Origin: JAGOUB01 sp964648045
GTDB taxonomy: Bacteria > Patescibacteriota > Gracilibacteria > Peribacterales > Peribacteraceae
Direction: 5' to 3'
DNA: 48,738 nt
NCBI GenBank assembly: GCA_964648045.1
Contig: CAZYNU010000004.1
Coordinates: forward strand, 1-48,738
In this document: positions 13,435 through 21,835 of the stretch, in pieces
How the letters are laid out: the number at the start of each line of letters is the position of its first letter
Numbering within the stretch: the first letter of the stretch is position 1
Made by a program: the position numbers and the translations under genes
Notes under the pieces: generated by a model
The model's database searches: none
What the model saw: the letters and a program-made list of their open reading frames with translations, nothing else
What the model was told of the DNA's origin: nothing

Positions 13435-14316
13435 TCAGGTGGGAGTCGGTCCGGGCAGCTGCGCGGCGAGTGCGATCCATTCCTGAGGCGAGAGCGTCTG
13501 CGGTCGCCGGTCGCCGGTGATGTTTGCTGCCTCCAATGCTTCGGCGCCGCCGGGCAGGCGACCCAGCGTGGTGCGCAGCATCTTTCGTTTTTGATGGAAG
13601 GCCATCTTCAGCGTCCAGAGCAGGTGGTCCATTGCGTCCCGATCCACCAGCGGTTGCGCGAAGCAGTCGATGCGAATCACGGCCGAATCGACGGCGGGCG
13701 GCGGTAAGAAGGCGCCTGGCGGTACCGTGCGGATGAGTCGTGCTTCACCGAAGAGCGCCACCACCACCGTCAACAAACCGCGGTCCTCGCGGTTGCAGAT
13801 GCGCTCGGCCACCTCGCGTTGAATGAGCAGAGTGAGGCTCAGCGGCGCCCGCGGCGATTCCAAAAAAGCATGTCGCAGCAACGGCGACGTGATGTGATAG
13901 GGGATATTCGCCACGATGCGGTAGGGCTCGTCGGGAAAAGGCACGGACAAGGCGTTACCCTGCACGATCGTGAGGTTTGGATGCGGTTCGTCATCCACGG
14001 CCGTGAAACGTTTCAGCAAGGGCAATAGGCGTTCATCCAGTTCGATCGCCGTCACTTTGGCACCGGCTTGCAGCAAGCGTTCGGTCAGCACGCCGATACC
14101 GGGTCCAATCTCTACGGCGCGGTCGCCGGGCATGAGGCCACTCTCGGCCACGACGGCGTCCAGCACCGATTCGTCGATGAGAAAGTGCTGGCCCAGATCC
14201 GTGTTGAGGCGGAGGCGGTGGGCCTTGCAGAAGTCGCCGATGCGGGCGGCCAGGGAAGCGATGCGAATAGCCTCCCAGGAAGGGGGTCGGCCGTAAAGTA
14301 AGGAAAATGCTTTCAC
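13435..14316 (-). CDS. rsmA: 16S rRNA (adenine1518/1519-N6)-dimethyltransferase
   Basis: Dimethylates two adjacent adenines near the 3' end of 16S rRNA during 30S assembly. Motifs are the N-terminal LGQHFLID, SAM motif I VEIGPGIGVLTERLL, AIELDERL (ribose contact), the catalytic motif NIPYHITSPLL (N-I/L-P-Y), and FLPPPAVDSAVIRI. The start is uncertain: the frame is open to 14445, but that would overlap the divergent gene. GTG 14316 gives 293 residues with a 30-residue extension over typical homologues. The gene is immediately followed by comEC. Confidence 0.93.
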   Translation of the reverse strand: MKAFSLLYGRPPSWEAIRIASLAARIGDFCKAHRLRLNTDLGQHFLIDESVLDAVVAESGLMPGDRAVEIGPGIGVLTERLLQAGAKVTAIELDERLLPLLKRFTAVDDEPHPNLTIVQGNALSVPFPDEPYRIVANIPYHITSPLLRHAFLESPRAPLSLTLLIQREVAERICNREDRGLLTVVVALFGEARLIRTVPPGAFLPPPAVDSAVIRIDCFAQPLVDRDAMDHLLWTLKMAFHQKRKMLRTTLGRLPGGAEALEAANITGDRRPQTLSPQEWIALAAQLPGPTPT

Positions 14317-14365
14317 TCCGTCTTCACCGCTGCCAGACTTCTTTTCCACCCGTTCCCCACTGCGT

Positions 14366-15595
14366 ATGAACCGCCGCGTTCTCCTTGCATCTCTCGCCAT
14401 TGCCTCGGTGCCACTGCTGGCGCCGACACTCTTTCCATCGTCCACGGTTTCGGCCGCTGAAAGCGTTTTTGAGCGCAGTTTGCGTCAACGTTTGGAGCGC
14501 TTCTGCGCCACGCCGTTGGCGAAGCGCCGCCCGGCCGCCTGCCGCCGTCTTGCCCTGTTGCCTGGCGCCAGTTCCTCGTCTTCGTCCTCGGCGGGTCCAA
14601 TCGTGCGACCACCCGTGTCATCCTCGTCGTCTTCTACTTCCAGTCGTTCCTCGCAGTCGTCACAGCAACCGGGGTATGACACTCGCGTCGCCGAGCCGGT
14701 GCGTTCGCGCTTGGAGCTCCTTGGTACCACCACTGCCACCCTGGCCGTGGCTCGTTTCACGAGCCTGACGGAACCGCTCACGGCCGAGACCGTGACTGTT
14801 ACTTTGGATCAGGATGTGACGTCTCTGGAGACGATCCAGGTGTATAGCCTCGACGGCCGATTTTTGGCCAATGCGTCACGCGACGGCATGACGCCCACCG
14901 TGTACCGTGCCACAATTCCTACGGGCGCCTTCACGATCGGCAAGGGTAAGGATCAAAGTCTGTATCTGCGCGGCATCCTCCGGCCCTACGACGTGGGCGG
15001 TGTCAGCGGTGAGCTACTGGGCGTCGCTTCGGTGACACTCCGCGCCACCGGCGATTGGAGTACCGAGAGCTACACCGTCACCACCACCGACACCATTCCC
15101 GATTCGCAAACCGCTCGCGCCGCCATTACGTCGATCGCCACGAATAATGCTGGCACCTGGCCGCTGACTACGGGCACGAATCAGATTCTCTGGGACTTCA
15201 ACGTGAGCGGCATACATGGCGACGGCGAGGCCGTTCTACGCCTAAAAAACCTGGCCTTCACCCTCTCTCAAGCCAATGTCTCTCTCACCAACGTCCGCCT
15301 GCAGGTGGCCGACGGTGGCACCTCGGTATCGTGCGCCGTCACGTCCAATCAGGTGTTGTGCGATGCCATTCCCACGGGTGTCGGCACCATTCCGCGCGAT
15401 TCCGCCTTGCGTCTGCGCGTCTACGGCGACGTAGCCGTCATCGGCACGCCGCTCCTGGCATACGTGCAACTGTCGCTCGGCGAGGCGGGGCATCCCGGCG
15501 GGGCCGGGGTGATTACCTGGACCGACGGCACCACCACTTTCGATTGGGTAGCGCTCGAATCGCCTCTGGGCGTTGGTCCGCGTTTCAATCAGTAA
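14366..15595 (+). CDS. secreted Ser-rich-linker surface protein, unknown function
   Basis: 409 residues. Signal peptide 1-31 (hydrophobic core VLLASLAIASVPLLA, cleavage near VSA-AE). The next 40 residues are basic with two cysteines (RFCATPLAKRRPAACRRL); then comes a low-complexity Ser/Pro linker (about 70-105) with runs of serine. From about 110 to the end it is beta-rich, with alternating T/V strands resembling Ig-like surface domains and one probable disulfide (VSCAVTSNQVLCD). No LPxTG or other anchor is seen. The start is preceded by pyrimidine runs rather than a Shine-Dalgarno. A strong terminator follows and separates it from the convergent carotenoid operon. Probably cell-surface or extracellular. 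Confidence 0.7.
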   Translation: MNRRVLLASLAIASVPLLAPTLFPSSTVSAAESVFERSLRQRLERFCATPLAKRRPAACRRLALLPGASSSSSSSAGPIVRPPVSSSSSSTSSRSSQSSQQPGYDTRVAEPVRSRLELLGTTTATLAVARFTSLTEPLTAETVTVTLDQDVTSLETIQVYSLDGRFLANASRDGMTPTVYRATIPTGAFTIGKGKDQSLYLRGILRPYDVGGVSGELLGVASVTLRATGDWSTESYTVTTTDTIPDSQTARAAITSIATNNAGTWPLTTGTNQILWDFNVSGIHGDGEAVLRLKNLAFTLSQANVSLTNVRLQVADGGTSVSCAVTSNQVLCDAIPTGVGTIPRDSALRLRVYGDVAVIGTPLLAYVQLSLGEAGHPGGAGVITWTDGTTTFDWVALESPLGVGPRFNQ

Positions 15596-15623
15596 ACTCG
15601 CACCCGACGCGAGTGCTCAATGA

Positions 15624-15647
15624 GGCCGGCCGCTGCCGGCCTTTTTT
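15624..15647 (+). terminator. intrinsic terminator
   Basis: GGCCGGC (15624-15630), CGCT, GCCGGCC (15635-15641), then TTTTTT. It ends the surface-protein gene 5 bp before the convergent UbiA-type gene. Confidence 0.93.
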
Positions 15648-15652
15648 GCGCC

Positions 15653-16480
15653 TCAGCCCAGAGTGAGTTCCCAAAACAGGACGGCGCCCACGAGGGTGTT
15701 GAGCAACGGCATCCAGCGGTAAGCGGTGAACACCGATGCTTCCGGCCGTGCCACCAGGGCGACGGCGAGGAGGGGATAGGCCAGTCCAATCACGCCCGTG
15801 GCGGTGAGGCCCAGATTAAGGGCGACTTGATCGGCAATGAACCAAAGCGCCAAGCAGATGAGCAGTGAATCTTGGCGGCCCAGCACCACGGCGGTCGTGC
15901 GCAAGCCGGCCTGACGGTCCGGGTCGATGTCGGGGATGGCGGAAAACAGATGCATGGCGGCGGCCCAGGCCCAGGCGGCCATGATCACTACCAGTGGCGC
16001 GGGTACGCCCACGGCGGCCGCGGCCGCCAGGCCGGGCGTGACATACAAGATGTTGCTGGCGGAGTCGGCGAAGGGCTGCGCCTTAAAACGCTGAGGCGGC
16101 AGACTGTAGGTCACACCAAGAATGAGAAAGACGGCCGTCCAGGCGATGGCCCCAAGCGATTGAGTAAGCAGTGCGGAGCCGGCCAGGGCGGCCATGCCCA
16201 GGCAGGCGCCTATGGTCAATAAGCGCTCGTCGGCCGGCTGAAGACGGCGCTCATAGCCGTCCTTCTTCGGGTTTTGCGCGTCCGTATCGGCGTCGGCCAG
16301 GTCGTTCACGCCGTACAAAAAGAGGTTCGCCGGCAGCGTCCAGGCCAGGACGAAGAGCAGTCCCTGCCACTGCGAGAGTGCGGCCAGCGGCTGCCCGCTG
16401 GCGGCCAGGCCTACCAGGGCCGGTCCAGCAAGGTAGAGCCAGAAGCGAGGGCGGGAGGCGGTGATGAGGGCGTTCAGCAT
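15653..16480 (-). CDS. UbiA-family prenyltransferase, probable lycopene elongase
   Basis: 275-residue polytopic membrane prenyltransferase. Both Mg-prenyl-diphosphate-binding motifs are present: NDLADADTD (59-67) and DIDPDRQAG (184-192), with about eight membrane helices. It is the last gene of an operon with GGPP synthase, phytoene synthase and phytoene desaturase, and its start overlaps the desaturase stop by 7 bp. In archaea and actinobacteria UbiA proteins so placed add C5 (dimethylallyl) units to lycopene, giving C45/C50 carotenoids. Quinone or haem prenylation is less likely because no such genes are near. No carotenoid hydratase or C50 cyclase gene is visible, so an acyclic product is predicted. 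Confidence 0.82.
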   Translation of the reverse strand: MLNALITASRPRFWLYLAGPALVGLAASGQPLAALSQWQGLLFVLAWTLPANLFLYGVNDLADADTDAQNPKKDGYERRLQPADERLLTIGACLGMAALAGSALLTQSLGAIAWTAVFLILGVTYSLPPQRFKAQPFADSASNILYVTPGLAAAAAVGVPAPLVVIMAAWAWAAAMHLFSAIPDIDPDRQAGLRTTAVVLGRQDSLLICLALWFIADQVALNLGLTATGVIGLAYPLLAVALVARPEASVFTAYRWMPLLNTLVGAVLFWELTLG

Positions 16481-17988
16481 GGCGGGATGGAAGCGAGGGG
16501 ACGTCCAGAATTCTCGCCGATCATGCGCTTGAGCGCCAGTTCGGCACTGATGAGGCAGACCGGCAGGCCGATGCCCGGGGCAGTGGCCGCTCCCACGTAG
16601 AACAGGTTTTTCCAGCGTGAATGGCGGTTACCCGGACGGAACGGCGGTGTTTGGCGCAGGGTATGGGCCAAGCCAAGGGCTGTGCCGCGGATGCTGTGAT
16701 ACCGGTCGCTAAAGTCTTTCACGGTGAATCGCTCGCGCACCAGCAGGCGGGTACGGAGGTCGGGGAGGGGCATGTGGCGTTCCATGAGGGTCAGAAGGCG
16801 TTCCTCGAAGGCTTCCTGCTCGGCCAGGGGGCGTTCAAAGTCCGGGGCGAGCGGCACGAGTACGAAGAGATTCTCGGTGTCGGCCGGGGCGACCGACTGG
16901 TCGGTGCGGCTGGGGGCGGACACATAGACGCATGGTTCGTCGGGCCAGCCCGGAGTGTTGAAAATCGTGTCGAAATGGCGGTCCCAATCTTTGGCAAAGA
17001 TGAAGTTGTGATGCGCCAGTCCCTCGCAGCGGCCGCGGACGCCAAGGTAGAGAATGTGGGCGGAGGGCGCCAATACGGCTTTCTTCCAGTAGCGCTCGGT
17101 CGTGTTGCCGCCGTCGGCGGGCAGTAGGCGTGTATCGGTCCAGTGGCGGTCGGCGTTGCTCACCACCCGGTCGGCGGCAATCGTTTCGCCCGAGGCGAGC
17201 GTGGCGCCCGTGACGCGGTTGCCGTTGGTTTGGATGCGGGTCACCTCTGCGTTGCACCGGATCGTCACGCCGCGCGCTTGTGCCAGGCGTACCATCGCCG
17301 TGATGACTGCGCCGATGCCGCCTTGGGGGTAGAACACGCCCTGGGCGATATCGATGTGCGTCATGATGCTGTAGAGCGACGGGCAGTTCTTGGGTGAGTT
17401 GCCCAAGAAGACCAGCGAGTACTGCAAAATTTGCCGCAGTTCCTCGCTTTGGAAGAGCGACCGCGTGTAGCGGTCCATCGATTGGAGAATCGTCAGTCCG
17501 CGGGCCGAACGGGCATATTCCGGTCGCGCGAAATCCCAGAGTGAATCGACGTTGCGGTAGAGCACGTGCCCGGCGGCGAATTCATATTTCTGTTTTGCTT
17601 CGGCCAGGTAGGCGAGCAGATGTGGCGTGCAGCCGGGTTCCAGGTGTTCGAACGTGGCCAGGTCTTGGGTGAGATTCGAATGAATGTCGACGGGGGCGTC
17701 TCGGCCGGGGAAAAAGACACGGTAACTTGGATCGAGACGCTGGAGCGTGAGATGGTCTTCGATGCGCTCGCCCAGCAGAGTGAAGAAATGCGCAAAAACG
17801 TCGGGCATGAGATACCACGACGGACCCATGTCGAAAGTGAAGCCGTCTTTGCGCATCACGCTGGCGCGGCCGCCGGGTTGTTCGTTTTTTTCGAGGACCG
17901 TAACACGTTCACCTCGCTGTCCCAGTAGGCAAGCCATGGCCAGACCACCAATGCCCGAGCCGATGATGATGGTGTGAGGGTTGGTCAT
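16474..17988 (-). CDS. crtI: phytoene desaturase (CrtI type)
   Basis: FAD-dependent desaturase that converts phytoene stepwise to lycopene at the membrane. 504 residues from ATG 17988. The N-terminal dinucleotide motif is TIIIGSGIGGLAMACLLGQRG (about 6-26), with the ribose-binding VLEKNEQPGGRA; the C-terminal CrtI signature is YVGAATAPGIGLPVCLISAELA. The frame stays open far upstream through crtB, but homology begins at MTNPHT, where ATGA overlaps the crtB stop. The number of desaturation steps cannot be read, but a following lycopene elongase fits a four-step enzyme. Confidence 0.93.
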   Translation of the reverse strand: MTNPHTIIIGSGIGGLAMACLLGQRGERVTVLEKNEQPGGRASVMRKDGFTFDMGPSWYLMPDVFAHFFTLLGERIEDHLTLQRLDPSYRVFFPGRDAPVDIHSNLTQDLATFEHLEPGCTPHLLAYLAEAKQKYEFAAGHVLYRNVDSLWDFARPEYARSARGLTILQSMDRYTRSLFQSEELRQILQYSLVFLGNSPKNCPSLYSIMTHIDIAQGVFYPQGGIGAVITAMVRLAQARGVTIRCNAEVTRIQTNGNRVTGATLASGETIAADRVVSNADRHWTDTRLLPADGGNTTERYWKKAVLAPSAHILYLGVRGRCEGLAHHNFIFAKDWDRHFDTIFNTPGWPDEPCVYVSAPSRTDQSVAPADTENLFVLVPLAPDFERPLAEQEAFEERLLTLMERHMPLPDLRTRLLVRERFTVKDFSDRYHSIRGTALGLAHTLRQTPPFRPGNRHSRWKNLFYVGAATAPGIGLPVCLISAELALKRMIGENSGRPLASIPPC

Positions 17989-18854
17989 GGGCGGAGAAGG
18001 ACCAGGCCAGCGGTGAACAGTTTGCGGGCGGTGCTCACCGAGGCGCGTCGAGAGAAGACGTCTTCGCCTTGCGCCTCGATGCGGTCGAGGATGCCGGCGT
18101 AGAGCAGGCGGCTTAAGTGTACAGCCTTGCGGGCGTGCGGCGGCAGCAGCGGCAACGCTTTGTCGGCTCGTGCATAGAGTGCGCGGGCGCGGGCGATGTA
18201 CTCCCGCACGAGTGCGCGGAAGGACGGACTGACGCGTCCGGCGCGAATGTCGTCTTCTTCGACGCCGAAATGTCGAAGATCCTCCAGTGCCAGGTACAGT
18301 CGGCCGCGCTGCATCAGGTCGGCGCGCACGTCGCGCAGGAAATTCGTCAGTTGCATGGCCTCGCCCAGCGCGCGGGCACCGGCTAGGGCGGACGGGTCTG
18401 AGACGTTGCACAGCCGGCACATCACCTCGCCGATGACGGCGGCCGAGCCATAGACGTAGTCCTGCATCAGACTGTCGTAGGTCTGGTAGCGCGTGCAGTC
18501 GATGTCGCGGCGCATGGCCGAAAGGAAGGCGTCGGCGTCGCTCAGCGGAATGTCTCGTGCGCGAAACAGCGCGGCCGACGCGCGGATGACGGGATCGTCG
18601 GAGGCAGTGCCGTCGTACGCGGCATGCCACTGCGCCACCCAGCCCTCGAAGCTGGCCCGCACTGCGGCGGGGGCGGGGTCTGTCGGCTCGTCCACGAGGT
18701 CGTCGGCGGTGCGCACGAAGGCGTAAAACACCTGCGTGTCCGCCCGCTCACGGGCGGGAAAGAGACGGGTGGCGAGTGCGTAAGTGGAGGCGTGTTGGCG
18801 TTGGATGGCCGCGCAGACGGCAAGGTCGCCGACACTGTACGGCGAGTCGTTCAT
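17985..18854 (-). CDS. crtB: phytoene synthase
   Basis: Condenses two geranylgeranyl diphosphates to 15-cis-phytoene, the first committed step to C40 carotenoids. 289 residues. First Asp-rich motif TADDLVDEPTD (49-59), the DYVYGSAAVIGEVMCRL helix typical of trans-prenyl head-to-head synthases, and second motif QLTNFLRDVRADL (168-180) with R-G-R-L-Y-L after it. Squalene synthase is the alternative fold member, but neighbouring crtI and GGPP synthase decide for phytoene. ATG overlaps the upstream prenyl-synthase stop by 4 bp and its own stop overlaps crtI by 4 bp. Confidence 0.93.
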   Translation of the reverse strand: MNDSPYSVGDLAVCAAIQRQHASTYALATRLFPARERADTQVFYAFVRTADDLVDEPTDPAPAAVRASFEGWVAQWHAAYDGTASDDPVIRASAALFRARDIPLSDADAFLSAMRRDIDCTRYQTYDSLMQDYVYGSAAVIGEVMCRLCNVSDPSALAGARALGEAMQLTNFLRDVRADLMQRGRLYLALEDLRHFGVEEDDIRAGRVSPSFRALVREYIARARALYARADKALPLLPPHARKAVHLSRLLYAGILDRIEAQGEDVFSRRASVSTARKLFTAGLVLLRP

Positions 18855-19924
18855 GGTAAGCGCTGGCGCAAGAAGGTGACCAGGTCACCGAAGGCCGCGG
18901 CCGTGGCTGGTTGCAGAGGTGAGTGTTTCAACTCATTCTCGGCCCGATCGAAGGCCTTTTGCGCCTCGGCACGCACGGCATCTACCGCGCCGCTGCTGGC
19001 GAACATCGCCTTGGCTTCATCTACTTCGGCTGCCGAAAGTGGGCAGCCCCAGAGGCGAGCGAGCGTGGCCTTCTCGGCGTCGCTGCCGTGTTCTTTGACA
19101 TGCTGGGTGAGCAGCGTGTGCTGACGTTGCGTGATATCGATGCACGGGCGCTTGCCTGTGGCGGCCTCGTCGCCGAGCACGTCCAGCAGGTCGTCCTCCA
19201 ATTGGAATCCAACACCGATGGCCGAGCCAAACCGCTGACAAAACGCGAGAGTCTCGTCGGGCGCACCGCCGAGCAACGCGCCGATCTGCATGGGGCGCGC
19301 GAAGGTGTAGAGCGCCGTCTTCAAGTGATGGCGCCGGATGATGTCGTCGGTGGCGCAGTTGTCGCGCACGGTGAAGGCCACGTCCAGGTGTTGGCCGGTG
19401 ACGATCTCGCGGCTCATGGTGACCAGCAGTTTGTGCGCGCGATGGGCTCGTGCCATGTCGATGGCGCCGTCTCCCAATTGCAAAAACAGATCATGGACCA
19501 AGTTGAGCAGGCCATCGCCTACCAAGATGGCGTGTGCGCGGCCGAGCACGTCGGCCTCTCGGTCTCCCAGGCGTTGCTGCTCTTGGTGGCGTACATGCGT
19601 GTGCACGGTGGCGATGCCGTAACGTTCGTCGGCGTCGTCCATGATGTCGTCGTGCACTAGGGCAAAAAGGTGGAACGCCTCAATGGCCACCAGGGCCGGC
19701 AGCACGTCTGTGTCGGACTCGACGTTGGCACTGTCGCGGAAGAGCAGCGACGCCACGTACGGTCGGATGCGCTTGGCCTTTCCCTCGGCTAAACGGAGCG
19801 TCTGGCCGTAGGCTTCCTCCAGGCAGGGGTCGGGTGAGATGGCGAGTACATCGGCCTTCAAACGGGCGACGGCACCGGTAAACGCCGGGTGAAATCTGGC
19901 CGCGAAATCGGCACGTGTTTCCAT
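18851..19924 (-). CDS. crtE: geranylgeranyl diphosphate synthase (trans-polyprenyl synthase)
   Basis: Makes the C20 precursor for phytoene. 357 residues from ATG 19924 (the frame is open further upstream but non-homologous). GKAKRIRP (48-55) is the isopentenyl-diphosphate site; the first Asp-rich motif is LVHDDIMDDADER (89-101) and the second QLEDDLLDVLGD (241-252) followed by the K-R/KT-type loop ATGKRPCID. Alanine/leucine rather than large aromatics stand five and four residues before DDxxD (FALVHDD), compatible with C20 or longer products. It is the first gene of the carotenoid operon. A CATACT sequence lies 7 nt before the ATG; no Shine-Dalgarno. Confidence 0.9.
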   Translation of the reverse strand: METRADFAARFHPAFTGAVARLKADVLAISPDPCLEEAYGQTLRLAEGKAKRIRPYVASLLFRDSANVESDTDVLPALVAIEAFHLFALVHDDIMDDADERYGIATVHTHVRHQEQQRLGDREADVLGRAHAILVGDGLLNLVHDLFLQLGDGAIDMARAHRAHKLLVTMSREIVTGQHLDVAFTVRDNCATDDIIRRHHLKTALYTFARPMQIGALLGGAPDETLAFCQRFGSAIGVGFQLEDDLLDVLGDEAATGKRPCIDITQRQHTLLTQHVKEHGSDAEKATLARLWGCPLSAAEVDEAKAMFASSGAVDAVRAEAQKAFDRAENELKHSPLQPATAAAFGDLVTFLRQRLP

Positions 19925-19971
19925 GGCAGGGAGTATGGGGCGCCGGCTCGGTAAAATCTCCGCTGAAGGTC

Positions 19972-20000
19972 TTGACAAGAATACTAAGTAGTGGTATAGC
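19972..20000 (+). promoter_or_regulatory. consensus promoter of propeller-protein cassette
   Basis: TTGACA (19972-19977), exactly 17 bp, TATAGC (19995-20000). Start of transcription near 20007. Confidence 0.8.
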
Positions 20001-20103
20001 GGATATAGCTGACAACCGTCAGCCCACGATCTCTCACAGCACCGTTGCCTATATGGAAGGCGAGGTTGAAGAGGATGTGGCAAACGCGAATGAAGGGGAA
20101 GAG

Positions 20104-21207
20104 ATGAGTCAGAAGATCGGTTACGGTCTGCTCTATGTCGGCGCGGCGATCGCGCTCGTTCTGCTCGGCGTCGGCTTCACGGTCCTGTGCGACCGTTTGG
20201 CCACGCCACAGCAGCCGCAGGTCGAGATCCAGGCGCCGGCGCAGAAGCCGGCCGAACTGCCGCCGGTGAACCCGGTCACGGAGAAGAAGGCGGAGGAGGT
20301 CGCCAAGTGGCCCGAGAAGGCCCGCTTCGGCATCGTCAGCCGGGACGGCAGCACGGTGGCGTTCATGGTCGGCCGGTCGATCCGGGTGTACCGCGGCAAC
20401 AAGGAGATCTACCGGAACGACGTGATCAACCATCTGCACCCGCAGATGCATCTGAGCCAGGATGGCTCGGAGCTCGAGGTGCACGTGCTCTGGCGTAAGG
20501 GGACGGCGACGATCGATGTGGAGACGGGCAAGGAGATCGGGTTCGCGAAAGGCCGGCCGGAGCAGGAAGCGGAGAAGACCGGCGCGGTCTGCTCGGACGA
20601 CGGACGGACGGTTGCCCAGACCAAGGGCGGCACGGTCACGATCCGGCGCGAGGGCAGGCTGCTCTCGACGACTGGGGTGCTCAGCAAGCTCCTCCTGAAC
20701 CGCGACGGCAGCCGGCTGCTTGGGTACGACAAGGCCAAGAAGGCGGTCGTGCTGCTGGAGACGGAGAAGGCCAAGGAAATCCGGGTCCAGCCGGTAAAAG
20801 ACGACAGCGCGAGCTTCGACTTCAGTCCGGGCGGTGGGGTGTACGGGGTCGTCGAAAAGGGCGCGACGGAGCTGCAACTCCGTCATGCCTCCAACGGCGA
20901 CAGTCGAGAACTGCTGGAAGCGACCTACTCCTTCCTGCTTAGCGGCCGCACGGTCAAGATCCGGTATGAACTGAAAGGCTTCCGCTTCGACGGCGTCGAG
21001 CCGACCGACGAGGAGCTGACCGTGACCATGCTGACTTGCGCGAAACAGGAGCCGTCGGAGAAGGAGATGAAGCCGAGTGACGGTTCGGTGCAATGGGGGG
21101 TGGTCCGGGGCTATTGGTACAACGTCCAGCGGGTCTACGCCTGCCTGGACCAGGGGTTCGATTTCGATGAGCAGGGCCAGCTCACGAAGTACGCCAAGCA
21201 CGAATAA
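20104..21207 (+). CDS. membrane-anchored beta-propeller-like protein (cassette 1)
   Basis: About 367 residues from ATG 20104, which has AAGGGGAAGAG directly upstream; ATG 20052 is an alternative. One N-terminal membrane span (about 7-29) is followed by a Pro/Gln/Lys linker. Then come at least five repeats, each with an x-DG-(S/R)-x-(V/L) turn: VSRDGSTVAF, LSQDGSELEV, CSDDGRTVAQ, LNRDGSRLLG, FSPGGGVYGV. Such turns are typical of TolB/WD-like propeller blades. Two to three Cys occur late in the chain. No enzyme motif is visible. It has its own consensus promoter and its own terminator and sits between the oppositely transcribed crt operon and uvrD. Likely exported, membrane-tethered and a binding or scaffold protein; function unknown. 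Confidence 0.72.
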   Translation: MSQKIGYGLLYVGAAIALVLLGVGFTVLCDRLATPQQPQVEIQAPAQKPAELPPVNPVTEKKAEEVAKWPEKARFGIVSRDGSTVAFMVGRSIRVYRGNKEIYRNDVINHLHPQMHLSQDGSELEVHVLWRKGTATIDVETGKEIGFAKGRPEQEAEKTGAVCSDDGRTVAQTKGGTVTIRREGRLLSTTGVLSKLLLNRDGSRLLGYDKAKKAVVLLETEKAKEIRVQPVKDDSASFDFSPGGGVYGVVEKGATELQLRHASNGDSRELLEATYSFLLSGRTVKIRYELKGFRFDGVEPTDEELTVTMLTCAKQEPSEKEMKPSDGSVQWGVVRGYWYNVQRVYACLDQGFDFDEQGQLTKYAKHE

Positions 21208-21234
21208 GTAGGCAACGACAGGTCGAGAGACCGA

Positions 21235-21267
21235 GCCCCCAGCACACGAGTGTTGGGGGCTTTTCTT
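21235..21267 (+). terminator. intrinsic terminator of cassette 1
   Basis: 11-bp stem GCCCCCAGCAC (21235-21245)/GTGTTGGGGGC (21250-21260), ACGA loop, then TTTTCTTT. Confidence 0.93.
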
Positions 21268-21287
21268 TGGGTTTTAACGGCTTTTAT

Positions 21288-21318
21288 ACTTGCATAAAAA
21301 CAAATATTATGGTATTTT
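21288..21318 (+). promoter_or_regulatory. possible AT-rich promoter of cassette 2
   Basis: A sharply AT-rich tract containing TTGCAT, a 17-nt spacer and TATTTT stands in an otherwise GC-rich region just upstream of the cassette 2 leader. Promoter assignment is tentative. Confidence 0.4.
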
Positions 21319-21363
21319 TTTGATAGTGTTGAGTCCGATCTTTCACCCGTGGAGAACGCTCGT

Positions 21364-21768
21364 ATGCGTCCCGTGAACTGCGCCTTGTTGGCGCTGGCGC
21401 TGTGCGCCCTGTCGAAGCCCGTCATCGCCGATGACCTCAAGATGCCCAAGTCCGACCCGCCCCTCGTGAAGGTGTACATGGCCGGGAAGGACACGGTCAT
21501 CATCCTCCCCAAGACCCTCGAATACGCGACCGAGAAGTCGAAGTACCTGGGCACGGAGGCCAAGGTCACCGTCGAAAAGATGGAAGGCGGGACCCAGAAG
21601 CTCATCGTCCGCGAGCGCGCTGCTTCCGTCTCCGACGTCGGTGGGTCCAAGCTCACCATCCGCTTCGGCGGCGTCATCGGCGCTCCGAAGGTGTTCATCG
21701 GCATCCCTGAGGGGGCCAAGGTCGATGACCAGACCAAGAAGAAGGAGGAACCCACCCCCAAAAAGTGA
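21364..21768 (+). CDS. small secreted protein (cassette 2)
   Basis: 134 residues from ATG 21364, with GGAGA 8-9 nt upstream. Signal peptide 1-22 (LLALALCALS core, cleavage near VIA-DD). The mature 110 residues look beta-rich (VKVYMAGKDTVIILPKTLEY, VTVEKMEGG, KLTIRFGG, KVFIGIPEG) and end in a Lys/Glu-rich tail. A short 5' leader motif CCGATCTTTCA recurs before the cassettes at 26402 (split form) and 34290. It has its own terminator and is squeezed between cassette 1 and the 3' end of uvrD. No family is recognised. Confidence 0.68.
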   Translation: MRPVNCALLALALCALSKPVIADDLKMPKSDPPLVKVYMAGKDTVIILPKTLEYATEKSKYLGTEAKVTVEKMEGGTQKLIVRERAASVSDVGGSKLTIRFGGVIGAPKVFIGIPEGAKVDDQTKKKEEPTPKK

Positions 21769-21802
21769 CAACCCCCCGTTGGGTTGTCCACCCAACACTA
21801 CC

Positions 21803-21833
21803 GACCCCCGCCGCAAGCGGTGGGGGTCCTTTT
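21803..21833 (+). terminator. intrinsic terminator of cassette 2
   Basis: GACCCCCGCCG (21803-21813), CAAG, CGGTGGGGGTC (21818-21828), then CTTTTCG. A second hairpin (GTTGGGT/ACCCAAC) precedes it. Confidence 0.9.
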
Positions 21834-21835
21834 CG

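Noticed and set aside
17989..18630. N-terminal extension of crtI through crtB
   Set aside because: The frame is open, but the sequence is Arg/His-rich and non-homologous; the real start ATG 17988 overlaps the crtB stop in operon style.
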